Shown here: piece after piece, positions 39,706-47,483 of the stretch | Position numbering within the stretch: the first letter of the stretch is position 1 | Layout: the number at the start of each line of letters is the position of its first letter | NCBI GenBank assembly: GCA_949373155.1 | Contig: CASICK010000004.1 | Span: forward strand, 62,001-126,000 | Length of the DNA: 64,000 nt | Direction of reading: 5' to 3' | From: an uncultured Synechococcus sp. | GTDB taxonomy: Bacteria; Cyanobacteriota; Cyanobacteriia; PCC-6307; Cyanobiaceae | The notes under the pieces: generated by a model | The model's database searches: none | Told to the model about the DNA's origin: nothing | Seen by the model: only the letters and a program-made list of their open reading frames with translations | Translations under genes and position numbers: made by a program

Positions 39706-40427
39706 CCATCCCAAGCCAGGAAACGGCCGCTGTCGACTGCTGTCTGCTCGAGCAAAACATCAAGCAACAGGGCGGCCGCTTTTTGAGGACTGAACAGACG
39801 ATCCGGCGGAACAAAATTTTGAAACGGTTTGGAAAGGGCTGTATCAGTGGTGCCTGGATGCAGCATCGTGACTGTGGCGAGAGGAAAACGCCGCGCCCAC
39901 TCCACACTCAACGAACGCAAATACATGTTCTGGGCCGCTTTGGCTCCCCGATAGGCGTACCAGCCCCCAGTTCTGTTGTCGCCGATGCTCCCGACTCGCG
40001 CGCTGAGACTCGCAAAGTGAAAAGGGCGATCACGGTTCAGAGCTGGCTCAATCGCTTTAGCCAAGAGAAGAGGGCCCGCAGCATTGATCGCAAAGGATTC
40101 CATCAACTGATCGGCACAAACCTGCTGCAGACGCTTCTCAGGGGTGAGGGAGCCTCCATGCAGTCGCCCAGTGGCATTGATCACCAAACGCAGGGGCTGT
40201 GGATCCTCTAGGAGCCTCTGAGACAACACCGCAAGGCTCTGGGAAGACTCGAGATCCACCAGCCAATCTCCGCATTCGTCATCGGCTGAACCAAAGGTTC
40301 GGCCGCAAAGCATGACATCCAAAGCGGGCTGACGGTGTTGCAGCTCCTCGGCAAGCGCCTTACCAAGACCACCACGGCCAACGATCAATGCACGACCAAT
40401 CCAAGCAACTCTGTTGATTTCAGGCAT
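39687..40427 (-). CDS. Short-chain dehydrogenase/reductase family protein
   Basis: NAD(P)-dependent oxidoreductase of about 246 residues. Seen are the nucleotide loop LIVGRGGLGKAL, the NATG sequence in LVINATGRLHGG, a serine in ASLSARVGSIG and the catalytic YRGAK (YxxxK) motif, followed by WARRFPLATVTMLHPG. The glycine loop is slightly atypical (GRGGLGKA rather than GxxxGIG). Substrate cannot be told. The ATG at 40427 shares the tetranucleotide CATG with the start of the gene on the other strand; a longer frame reaching 40484 exists but is less likely. Confidence 0.8.
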   Translation of the reverse strand: MPEINRVAWIGRALIVGRGGLGKALAEELQHRQPALDVMLCGRTFGSADDECGDWLVDLESSQSLAVLSQRLLEDPQPLRLVINATGRLHGGSLTPEKRLQQVCADQLMESFAINAAGPLLLAKAIEPALNRDRPFHFASLSARVGSIGDNRTGGWYAYRGAKAAQNMYLRSLSVEWARRFPLATVTMLHPGTTDTALSKPFQNFVPPDRLFSPQKAAALLLDVLLEQTAVDSGRFLAWDGQEIPW

Positions 40428-41463
40428 GATCAAAAGCGTTGTCCGAGGGACAGTGAGACAGCTCACCCCACTGTTGCTGGGCATGACCGCTACCGCGGGA
40501 TTGATCGGTGTCGTCTCTTGGAGTGTCCAGGCGCTTGGGCAGCTAGAACAACAGCGAACCCAAAAAAATACTCTTGAATCGCTGCTTGAGAGCTCCGAGA
40601 AAGATCAAGCAACGGCTTACTTTTCTACTGACGCCTCAGATGACTCCGCATTGGACTCACGCGATCCATCGGACCAGAAAGACGAAGCGGATGGACGTGA
40701 GATCAATCGACCTCTAACCAAATTGGTATTGCAGCCCACTCCTGCTGCAAGGCCACGAGGCGCTCCTGAGAACCCGATTGTGCGCGTTGCTTTGTTGAGT
40801 CAATCACCACCGCGTGCAGTGGACCTAACAGGGGAGGCCGAGTGCAGATACAGCAACGGTGAAGTTGTGCAAAAAAGAACCCTTAAAACCTTTCTTGCTG
40901 AACGTCGTTCAAATCTCGTGACCTGCCAGTCAGGCCAAAATGGGTCCGTAGTCGTGAATGATCGCGCTTATCCAGAGACGGTTTATTTCCTCAATAGAGG
41001 TCATGGTTGGATTGCAATTAATCAACTGTCTTTGGAGCGTTACGTTGCCTCTGTGGTTGGTGCGGAGATGCCGAGTCACTGGAATCCTGAAGCGTTAAAG
41101 GCACAAGCTGTGGCCGCACGGTCCTACACCCTCGTGCATCTTGTTCGTCCTGCAGATTCCGATTTCAATCTTGGTGATACAACCCGTTGGCAAGCTTATG
41201 GAGGTATCAATACTCAAAGCGAAACCACTTCAGCCGCAACAAAAGCAACCCAGGGGCTGGTGCTTAGTTTTCAAGGAGGGTTAGTGGAATCGCTGTACGC
41301 ATCAACCAGTGAAATCGCTGCTGAGGCGCACAGCCATCTCGGCGCAAGCATGAGTCAGCACGGTGCACAAAACCTGGCCATGAAGGGGCTCAAGTTCAAT
41401 GAAATCTTGAGTCGTTATTACGAGGGTGCCTCTCTAGCGAGGCTCAAAACAAATGGGAACTGA
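40426..41463 (+). CDS. SpoIID/LytB-like protein, membrane-anchored
   Basis: Exported protein with an N-terminal anchor (LTPLLLGMTATAGLIGVVSW). The SpoIID signature is clear: VVGAEMPSHWNPEALKAQAV followed by AARSYTL, and the late segment GASMSQHGAQNLAMKGL with ILSRYYEGASL. In sporulating bacteria this family cleaves glycan strands of peptidoglycan; in cyanobacteria its role is not established. The stretch between the two signatures is short (about 60 residues from WQAYGG to EAHSHLG), where typical SpoIID has a longer W-and-G-rich region. It overlaps the Ap4A phosphorylase gene by 11 bases. Confidence 0.82.
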   Translation: MIKSVVRGTVRQLTPLLLGMTATAGLIGVVSWSVQALGQLEQQRTQKNTLESLLESSEKDQATAYFSTDASDDSALDSRDPSDQKDEADGREINRPLTKLVLQPTPAARPRGAPENPIVRVALLSQSPPRAVDLTGEAECRYSNGEVVQKRTLKTFLAERRSNLVTCQSGQNGSVVVNDRAYPETVYFLNRGHGWIAINQLSLERYVASVVGAEMPSHWNPEALKAQAVAARSYTLVHLVRPADSDFNLGDTTRWQAYGGINTQSETTSAATKATQGLVLSFQGGLVESLYASTSEIAAEAHSHLGASMSQHGAQNLAMKGLKFNEILSRYYEGASLARLKTNGN

Positions 41464-42349
41464 GACCTACTGGAATCGAGCGCTCGAGCAGAGCGAGAGG
41501 GCATTGAAGTCTGGAGCTCTTATCCCGCTGAGTACCTCATTAGAACGTCTTGCAGATAGTCCAGAATCCAATTTCGAATTGCGAACTCTCGAAAGTCGCT
41601 TGCCTAAACATTTAAAGAGAGAGGGACCAAAACCCAATCCCTTTCAACCTTGGGACCCACAACTTGAGGTGGCACGTCTGGATCCAGGTCATGCGGTCAT
41701 TTTGAATAAATATCCGGTCCAACGTGGACACATGCTTCTGATTACTGCCGATTGGGCAGCCCAGGATAGTTGGCTCACGTTGGCTGACTGGACAGCGTTA
41801 GTTCATGTTGATCAAGACACATCTGGGCTGTGGTTTTTCAACAGCGGACCCGTTGCAGGCGCGAGTCAACCCCATCGCCATCTTCAACTTTTGCCGCGGA
41901 GTAAAGAGGAAATTAGTTGTCCCAGAGACCTCTGGTTTCAAAAAAAATTAGCTTCAAAAGGAAGAGTTGAAACAACAAGCGATTCCTTATTGAACTGCTG
42001 CTCCGTTGTCTCGCGATTCAATCGCAGCAAGGATCAAGATGAACAGGCACAACATCTCTATGACTGCTATTTATCACTTTCTAAACAACTTGGCAACGGA
42101 CATCCCTCTCAAGATCAACGCCCAAGATCTTTCTACAACTTATTACTGACACCGCAATGGATGGCGATGGTGAGGCGTCGGCGAGAAGGTGCTGCCGGTT
42201 TCAGCATCAATGCCCTTGGATTTGCTGGATACCTCTTGGCCACTGCAAGCGCTGATCTGAACTGGCTCAAAATTCACGGCCCCGAGGCCTTATTGCGTGA
42301 AGTCGTTCTCGAAATCCGTGGAAACACGGTTGTGGAGTCATCCCTCTAA
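41453..42349 (+). CDS. ATP adenylyltransferase (Ap4A phosphorylase II)
   Basis: Degrades diadenosine tetraphosphate by phosphorolysis to ADP and ATP, an alarmone-handling function. The HIT-superfamily histidine triad appears as GASQPHRHLQLLPR, and other marks are NKYPVQRGHMLLIT, ALVHVDQDTSGLWFFNSG and FYNLLLTPQWMAMVRRRRE. The length of 298 residues is normal. It starts within the SpoIID-like gene, suggesting coupling, and is followed by a sigma factor gene after a spacer that contains an inverted repeat. Confidence 0.88.
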   Translation: MGTETYWNRALEQSERALKSGALIPLSTSLERLADSPESNFELRTLESRLPKHLKREGPKPNPFQPWDPQLEVARLDPGHAVILNKYPVQRGHMLLITADWAAQDSWLTLADWTALVHVDQDTSGLWFFNSGPVAGASQPHRHLQLLPRSKEEISCPRDLWFQKKLASKGRVETTSDSLLNCCSVVSRFNRSKDQDEQAQHLYDCYLSLSKQLGNGHPSQDQRPRSFYNLLLTPQWMAMVRRRREGAAGFSINALGFAGYLLATASADLNWLKIHGPEALLREVVLEIRGNTVVESSL

Positions 42350-42359
42350 CTGTCTGTCT

Positions 42360-42397
42360 GAAGAAGGACAACCGTCCGATACCGACCCCCCTTCTTC
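42360..42397. repeat. Inverted repeat in the sigma factor leader
   Basis: Perfect 8-base arms GAAGAAGG (42360-42367) and CCTTCTTC (42390-42397) with a 22-base loop, which also holds a competing small GGAC/GTCC stem. No T-run follows, so it is not a terminator. It ends 10 bases before the ATG of the sigma gene and could control its translation or bind a regulator; this is inference. Confidence 0.5.
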
Positions 42398-42407
42398 GAT
42401 AACAACC

Positions 42408-43064
42408 ATGAGCGAAACCCACACGATCAGAAATGCACGGATCGAGCATCATCTGAACCTGGTCGATCCGATTGCAGGGCATTACGCCCGACGATCAGGC
42501 CTGGATCGAGATGACCTCAAACAGGTGGGCAGGCTTGGGTTATTGAGAGCCGCAGAAGGTTATCAGCAAGGTCAAGACAAGCCGTTTGAGGTGTATGCCA
42601 GGCCCCACATCAGAGGAGCCATTCTCCATTACCTCAGAGACAGCGTGGGACTGGTGCGACTCCCTAGACGGCTCCAAGAACAAGCACAGAACTCAATTAA
42701 AAACACCTCTTCCGAACCGCAACATGCCGAAGCATTGTCAGCGGAGATGGAACTCCACGTCCATGCCTATCGCCGTCGTCAATCGTGGGAACCTTTGGAC
42801 GAAAGCAGGGTGGCAGCAGACCAACCTGGATGGAAGCCGATGCTGATGCAGGAAAGCGCCCGTCGTATCTGGAAAGCCATTCATCAATTAGCGCCAAAGG
42901 AGCAAAGGGCGCTGATAGAGGTCGTGATCGAAGGTGCCAGCCTCCGCGTTGCTGGGACAAAGCACGGTGTCAGCGCAATGACAATGCAGCGGAGGCTGAA
43001 GCGGGCCCTAGCTAAGTTGCGGCAGGAGCTTGTGGATCAGGATTCGTCGCTGTGGTCGCGTTGA
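42408..43064 (+). CDS. Group 3 sigma-70 family RNA polymerase sigma factor
   Basis: About 218 residues; an alternative sigma factor. Region 2 is at the N-terminus (VDPIAGHYARRSGLDRDDLKQVG, then EVYARPHIRGAILHYLRD), and region 4 with its helix-turn-helix is at the C-terminus (LAPKEQRALIEVVIEGASL, HGVSAMTMQRRLKRALAKL). The segment between them is short, without a large region 1 or a full region 3. This fits cyanobacterial SigF-like group 3 factors rather than the housekeeping type. The ATG at 42408 was preferred over an upstream frame inside the previous gene. Targets are unknown. The end overlaps a small gene on the other strand by 28 bases. Confidence 0.85.
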   Translation: MSETHTIRNARIEHHLNLVDPIAGHYARRSGLDRDDLKQVGRLGLLRAAEGYQQGQDKPFEVYARPHIRGAILHYLRDSVGLVRLPRRLQEQAQNSIKNTSSEPQHAEALSAEMELHVHAYRRRQSWEPLDESRVAADQPGWKPMLMQESARRIWKAIHQLAPKEQRALIEVVIEGASLRVAGTKHGVSAMTMQRRLKRALAKLRQELVDQDSSLWSR

Positions 43065-43222
43065 ATTTGGCCCTCAAGTGTGGTCATTGCTGCATTGACA
43101 GCTGCAAGTTGACGCTCAAGACCATCGCGCCAGAAACGGAGCATCTCCAACTTGCGTTGTTGGTGATGATTCCGCCAATGACTTGAGTCACATGAGGGCT
43201 GACAAAAAAATGGAGGCAGCAT
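43037..43222 (-). CDS. Small hypothetical protein
   Basis: A 61-residue frame starting with MLPPFFCQPSCDSSHWRNHH. It has CxxxC and a cluster of histidines (SSHWRNHHQQRK) at the N-terminus, then a helix (RFWRDGLERQLAAVNAAMTTLE). The frame could extend to 43372, but that part overlaps the start of the DUF3370 gene and looks random. I believe similar small proteins occur in related genomes, but cannot confirm it. Overlaps the sigma factor end. Confidence 0.45.
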   Translation of the reverse strand: MLPPFFCQPSCDSSHWRNHHQQRKLEMLRFWRDGLERQLAAVNAAMTTLEGQIQRDHSDES

Positions 43223-43363
43223 GCGTACACACACGATTTCCCACAATCCTGGCGAATTGTTCCAGAAATCGAGACTGCCAACACACACTTGGCGCTTCTG
43301 AACCAGACGATTAGGTTTGGAACTTGCGGAAGAATCAAGCCGCGACCCAAAAACCAGTCTCGC

Positions 43364-45010
43364 GTGTCTCACCGATTATCAAAACTGGTCCTAATCTGCG
43401 TCGCAATTGCGACGTGCGATCTAGGTGTCGTAGCGAAGGCTCATGCTTATGTGCCGTTAATGGCTGGACAGAGAGCTCGTGCTCTCAATGGAAACTTTAA
43501 TAACGTTCCTGTCCTTCATTCCAACCAACCAGAAATTATTAAAGGGCCTGGGATCCTTGTCAACACATCACCAGGTTCTGCTACAGCTGCTGAAAACAAC
43601 CAGCAGTTAAAGAATGCTGAATTCACGTTTAACGGCGAATTCGGGTTGCATATGCACCACAAATATTACCCTCAAGACAGCAGTAGATTAGGAGGACGTC
43701 GGGCCAGAGGGTTGCTAACGGTTGCAGCAATCGCGATCAACCCAGGGAATAATCCTGTGACCCTTAAGTTCAAAAGGGGCTCTGTTAAAAATAGTTTCGA
43801 GGCTCCTTATCACCCCAACCGGTTGATGGGCGTAAAGCCACTCGGCCGACGACCATGGAATACAGGCCCGGGTGACGCAACCGCAGTACAAATGCTAAGA
43901 GGAGAACTTGATCGCAAGCTCCCACAGCAAATAACGATCCCAGCTCGAAGTCGGAAAGTGATTGTGAGTTCAGTTCTTCCTGCCAGAGGAATTATGAACG
44001 GACTGTTGAGAGGTCGCAGTAACGGGCCTTTCCAACTTGCTGTTGTAGCAGCTGAGGAAACCAACCAAGAACAAGAGTTGATTGCCGTTCTTGATAGCAA
44101 AAGACTGGCGCCAGGTCGCATTTATTTGAAACGTCTTAATGAGATTCGTACCGGGAAAGTCTTTTCAAGAGTTGCTGGTGTTGCACTTGGCGATGAGTAC
44201 AAGGCCTCAATCAATCATGATCTCTCCCAAGGCGCATTACACATTCCTTTAACAAGCACTCGCAAGCATCACTTTGGAACTAGCGATATACAGGTCAATC
44301 AATTATCAACACGCATGATTGATTCTGCCCTTAACAATGTCGGCACGTACGGAGTGCGCTTTGATGTTGAGCTAAATCTCTCTGGAGTTGGTGTTCATGA
44401 GTTGGTTTTAAGCCATCCAGTGGCATCCGGTCGAAAACCTTTCACAGCATTCCGTGGATCGATCGGAATCAAAAGTGCCGAAGGCTATCGAGAAGTTCAT
44501 GTTGGGATGAAATCAGGGCAGAGCCTGCCCCTCGGCCGAATTAATGTTCAACCAAATGCTGTCAATCCCGTCACGGTGAGCGTTGTTTACCCAGCTGATG
44601 CCACACCAGGTCACTTGCTAAGCGTGGTTCCAGTGACCCAGCTCGCCATGCTTCGCCATCGTGAAGAGTTACTTGAAGCAGCAAGGAAAGCTGAAGCAGC
44701 GGCAAAAAAACGCAATGTTGTTCCGTTAACGCCTCCACCGGCGATTTATGCACAGCCAAACCCCCTTCAGGCAAACGACAACGAACCGAAGCCGATCATC
44801 AGATCTCTTGGACCAAAAGCCACACCTCGGACGGATCCAAAACCAGCCCCAAGCATTCAGTCTCCAACGATTGCCGCGCCATCAAGTCGTGCCAATCAGT
44901 TTCCATCGGCGATGATCATGCCTCAGCGCGTTAATGAGTCATTAGAGCAGCGCTACAGCGATGCAATCAAGGCCCAACAGGATTGGCTGCGCCGACTACA
45001 AGGTCGATAA
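43364..45010 (+). CDS. Exported DUF3370 family protein
   Basis: Secreted protein of about 548 residues. With the GTG at 43364 the N-terminus becomes a good signal peptide (MSHRLSKLVLICVAIATCDL ending near AKAHA), whereas the longer TTG frame from 43289 adds a non-conserved leader. The DUF3370 core opens with VLHSNQPEIIKGPGILVNTSPG and contains NGEFGLHMHHKYYP; repeated beta-rich segments follow. The last 100 residues are proline- and alanine-rich and end in a short helix. The family is restricted to cyanobacteria and is probably extracellular or in the outer layer. Function is unknown. Confidence 0.78.
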   Translation: MSHRLSKLVLICVAIATCDLGVVAKAHAYVPLMAGQRARALNGNFNNVPVLHSNQPEIIKGPGILVNTSPGSATAAENNQQLKNAEFTFNGEFGLHMHHKYYPQDSSRLGGRRARGLLTVAAIAINPGNNPVTLKFKRGSVKNSFEAPYHPNRLMGVKPLGRRPWNTGPGDATAVQMLRGELDRKLPQQITIPARSRKVIVSSVLPARGIMNGLLRGRSNGPFQLAVVAAEETNQEQELIAVLDSKRLAPGRIYLKRLNEIRTGKVFSRVAGVALGDEYKASINHDLSQGALHIPLTSTRKHHFGTSDIQVNQLSTRMIDSALNNVGTYGVRFDVELNLSGVGVHELVLSHPVASGRKPFTAFRGSIGIKSAEGYREVHVGMKSGQSLPLGRINVQPNAVNPVTVSVVYPADATPGHLLSVVPVTQLAMLRHREELLEAARKAEAAAKKRNVVPLTPPPAIYAQPNPLQANDNEPKPIIRSLGPKATPRTDPKPAPSIQSPTIAAPSSRANQFPSAMIMPQRVNESLEQRYSDAIKAQQDWLRRLQGR

Positions 45011-45052
45011 GCTTCGCGCATCACTTTTACTCGGATCATCGCGGCAAGCTGA

Positions 45053-46120
45053 ATGGGGCGTCGGATCACACTTGAACTTCCTGATCATCTCGTTGATCGC
45101 ATCGACGAGCTCAAGAAAGAGTGGTGCATCAGGTCCAGAGGCGATTGCTTAACGCGATTGCTGGAAGAAATCTGGACTGATGAGACAGATTTTGAGACAG
45201 ATGTTGCTGATCTTCTCGAGTGTGTAGCCAACGAGGATCCAGGAGTCTTATCGGTCGCGACCTCTCCTGATGCCATCGAATTAAAGCGAGACCACCGGGC
45301 AACGGAACCTTCGTACGACGAAGACCGGGCCATCGTCTTGGTACGCCGTAGTCAGAACCCGAAGGAGCAAGATATAGCTTCAGTGCTCACTCCCGACACC
45401 AGTCAGCCGAGGGAGAGCACCACTAAAGGGCGGGGCATCGACTTACCTGGATTTGTAAGAAGCCGCACGCAGGCCATACGAACCAGCCTGGAACAGCCTC
45501 AAACAAAAGAAGAACGACGTGACAGTCCCTTTGTACCAGTGGTGAGCTTCGATCACTTAACGGCTTGCCGCAATAAAGCCATCGATCATTGGACCAGTCT
45601 GTATGGATCAACGCCAGGAGCAACGGTTCTTGAGGCTGTGATGCTCTGGATGGCCCGAGATATTTGGCCCCAATTGGATGGAAGCGAGGGACGCACCTTC
45701 ACCTGGAGCCAGGTGAATCAATCGATGCAGGATGTCTGCGCTGAATGGTCTGTGCAGTCTCCGAAATTTGAACATGTGATTGTTGCTGCTGCCGTTCTCG
45801 AAGATCCATTTGCCGCAGGCAGCGTGGAGGATCGCATTCCGACTTTGATTCGCCGCTTTGTGAACCGCTTCAAACGCAGTCGGCGTGTGACGTCATTTGA
45901 AACCTTGGAATCCACCATGACCCTGCATGGTGCGCTGAGATTGCTAGATCTGCCCACGCAAGCTGGAGCATCCCTAACTCTGCGTTCCATCCGAGACGCT
46001 TACAAGAAAAAGGCAATCGAAGAGCATCCAGATGCCGGTGGCTCTACGGATGGCATGAGACGACTGAATGAGGCCTATCAGATGCTGCGAGAGCTTTATA
46101 GAGACAAAGAGTCGCAATGA
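45053..46120 (+). CDS. Ribbon-helix-helix protein with a C-terminal J domain
   Basis: A 355-residue fusion. The N-terminus, RRITLELPDHLVDRIDELKK, then a helix with RGDCLTRLLEEI, fits a ribbon-helix-helix (CopG/Arc-type) DNA-binding domain. A variable acidic linker follows (about 45-145). A globular middle section (about 165-270) contains SFDHLTACRNKAIDHW and EAVMLWMARDIWPQ and matches nothing I know. The C-terminal J-like domain has the HPD at about 325-327 (AIEEHPDAGGSTDG) and NEAYQMLREL. J domains recruit DnaK. No signal peptide. An RHH/J pairing is unusual; I infer a DNA-bound cochaperone or chaperone-controlled regulator. Confidence 0.75.
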   Translation: MGRRITLELPDHLVDRIDELKKEWCIRSRGDCLTRLLEEIWTDETDFETDVADLLECVANEDPGVLSVATSPDAIELKRDHRATEPSYDEDRAIVLVRRSQNPKEQDIASVLTPDTSQPRESTTKGRGIDLPGFVRSRTQAIRTSLEQPQTKEERRDSPFVPVVSFDHLTACRNKAIDHWTSLYGSTPGATVLEAVMLWMARDIWPQLDGSEGRTFTWSQVNQSMQDVCAEWSVQSPKFEHVIVAAAVLEDPFAAGSVEDRIPTLIRRFVNRFKRSRRVTSFETLESTMTLHGALRLLDLPTQAGASLTLRSIRDAYKKKAIEEHPDAGGSTDGMRRLNEAYQMLRELYRDKESQ

Positions 46121-46200
46121 TCTCATTCAAGAACCTACGCGGGACTCATTAATAGACCATTCTGAGAGATAATAGAATCATTAATCTCGTCTGAGTCTTA

Positions 46201-46590
46201 TTACGGGTCTCGATCTGAGTCCCCAGCGAGACCCAAGATTGACTTCTTTTTATAAACTGACTTATCCATTGTTTTAAATGCAAGCCCTCCCAAGTACTCG
46301 TTAACTGAGCCGACAAAAACCAACAGATCAACCAGATCTGATGAACCATTGCGCTTGAACAGGCAATAGGTTGACCACCTATCGCTTGTCCAAGCTTCAA
46401 AATCAAATGTCCAAGTGATTGCTGGCCAGTGCAAACACAAGTTGCAGCAACATTTTTGAAGCTTGCGTACCTGCTGTAGACACAGTGACGCAGAAATAAT
46501 GGCCGGCCTAGTCAGCTCCTCTGCCTTGGTCACCTTGCTCAAGACGGCAACAGTGAAACAGGCTTTCGCCGCGCCAAAGACATTATGCAT
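46201..46590 (-). CDS. Hypothetical protein, uncertain
   Basis: An open frame of 129 codons in the only large gap between confident genes. The product has a cysteine-rich stretch (KCCCNLCLHW), aromatic segments (WTFDFEAWTSDRWSTYC) and a hydrophobic patch (DLVDLLVFVGSVNEYLGGL). I recognise no family. The start would be at 46590 (MHNVFGAAK). The composition is not clearly that of its neighbours and the region has many short repeats, so this may be a real but fast-evolving gene, a decayed one, or chance. Confidence 0.3.
   Translation of the reverse strand: MHNVFGAAKACFTVAVLSKVTKAEELTRPAIISASLCLQQVRKLQKCCCNLCLHWPAITWTFDFEAWTSDRWSTYCLFKRNGSSDLVDLLVFVGSVNEYLGGLAFKTMDKSVYKKKSILGLAGDSDRDP
46205..46234. 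repeat. Perfect 7-base inverted repeat
   Basis: GGGTCTC (46205-46211) and GAGACCC (46228-46234) with a 16-base loop containing another GAGTC. It lies about 85 bases after the stop of the RHH/J gene, where no strong T-run follows, and within the end of the uncertain minus-strand frame. It could be a weak terminator or part of the AGTC-repeat region. Confidence 0.4.
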
Positions 46591-46863
46591 TAGTCGCAGG
46601 CAGGACTATTTTCAAGACTCATTTCAAGTCTTATGCAATACACACAAGATATGACTTTTGGGATGAGATTTCTACTGAGAGCTCATTCCCTGTGGCAACG
46701 AAATGCACGATGCAATCCAATGCGACACGTTCGACTCAACAGAGCAAGGCATTTAAACCTTCAGCGATTAGAAACGAGTCTTTATAGTCCTATTCTAGTC
46801 TTAGCTTAGGACTCGTCTTAAGTCTTAAGTGAGACTAAAGAGCAGGTAAGGAAAGTTGACATT
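46591..46863. other. Gene-poor stretch with repeated AGTC/GACT motifs
   Basis: No convincing gene. AGTC or its complement recurs many times, for example at 46777, 46786 and 46797 (spacing 9-11 bases), then at 46821, with two CTTAAG palindromes at 46817 and 46824. AGTCTTA and TAGGACT can form a hairpin at 46797-46813 (with one G-T pair). It sits between two convergent units, so it is not the promoter region of a recognised gene. An ncRNA is possible but unsupported. Confidence 0.4.
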
Positions 46864-46887
46864 AAAAAGCCGCCCCTACAGGCGGCT
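46864..46887 (-). terminator. Rho-independent terminator of apcD
   Basis: On the minus strand the stem AGCCGCC pairs perfectly with GGCGGCT around a 6-base loop, followed by a run of Ts (As on the plus strand at 46864-46868). It lies about 20 bases after the apcD stop, as expected. Confidence 0.85.
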
Positions 46888-46908
46888 GTCAGATAAAAGC
46901 AAGACGGT

Positions 46909-47403
46909 TTAGGTCGACGTCTGCATTCCTTGAATGAGGTAATCGAAGTAAGGAGCTGCAAGGGCTTGTTGGTCATCAGAAAGAAGGGCCAAAGAAGCCT
47001 CTCTCATGCAGCGCATGGCTTCCACCATTCCAGGCATCGGGACACCAAGACTGTTGTACATCTCACGGGCACCCACAAGACCAATCTGTTGGATGAGCTC
47101 GGTACTGCCGGCAAGAACTCCGTAGGTCACAAGGCGCAAATACCAGCTGTAATCACGCAGACACTGGGCACGCTGCTTCTGACCGAAGGCGTTGCCTCCA
47201 GGAGCAACGTATTCAGGTTTACGAGTGAACAGCTGTTTCGCTGATTCGTCGACGATTTTCTTCTCGTTCTCAGTGAGACTGCGAACAACAGACAAACGAA
47301 TCGAACCCTGGCTGAGGAAATCAACCATTGATCGCAGTTCACCGCTGCTTGGGTAACGCAGATCGTCATCTGCTTTGAGAATCAGATCCCGAACAACGCT
47401 CAT
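46909..47403 (-). CDS. apcD: Allophycocyanin alpha-B, ApcD (phycobilisome terminal emitter)
   Basis: Core subunit of the phycobilisome that passes energy to chlorophyll, chiefly photosystem I. With the start at 47403 it has 164 residues, as in other ApcD, and opens MSVVRDLILKADDDLRYPSS. The bilin-binding cysteine is at residue 81 in QRAQCLRDYSWYLRLVTYG, and VAPGGNAFG and REMYNSLGVPMPGMVEAM are family marks. These match ApcD better than ApcA or ApcF. It stands alone, divergent from rlmD, with its own terminator, as apcD often does away from the main apc operon. Confidence 0.93.
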   Translation of the reverse strand: MSVVRDLILKADDDLRYPSSGELRSMVDFLSQGSIRLSVVRSLTENEKKIVDESAKQLFTRKPEYVAPGGNAFGQKQRAQCLRDYSWYLRLVTYGVLAGSTELIQQIGLVGAREMYNSLGVPMPGMVEAMRCMREASLALLSDDQQALAAPYFDYLIQGMQTST

Positions 47404-47483
47404 GTCAGCTGGCAAGCTTGAATGAGTCTAGAGCTATCAATCGCTTCGCAAGCAGTTGCAGCGATTGGTGTTACGCCTTTGCA

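Noticed and set aside
46463..46654. 63-codon plus-strand frame in the gene-poor segment
   Set aside because: No ordered features and no supporting context; overlaps another doubtful frame.
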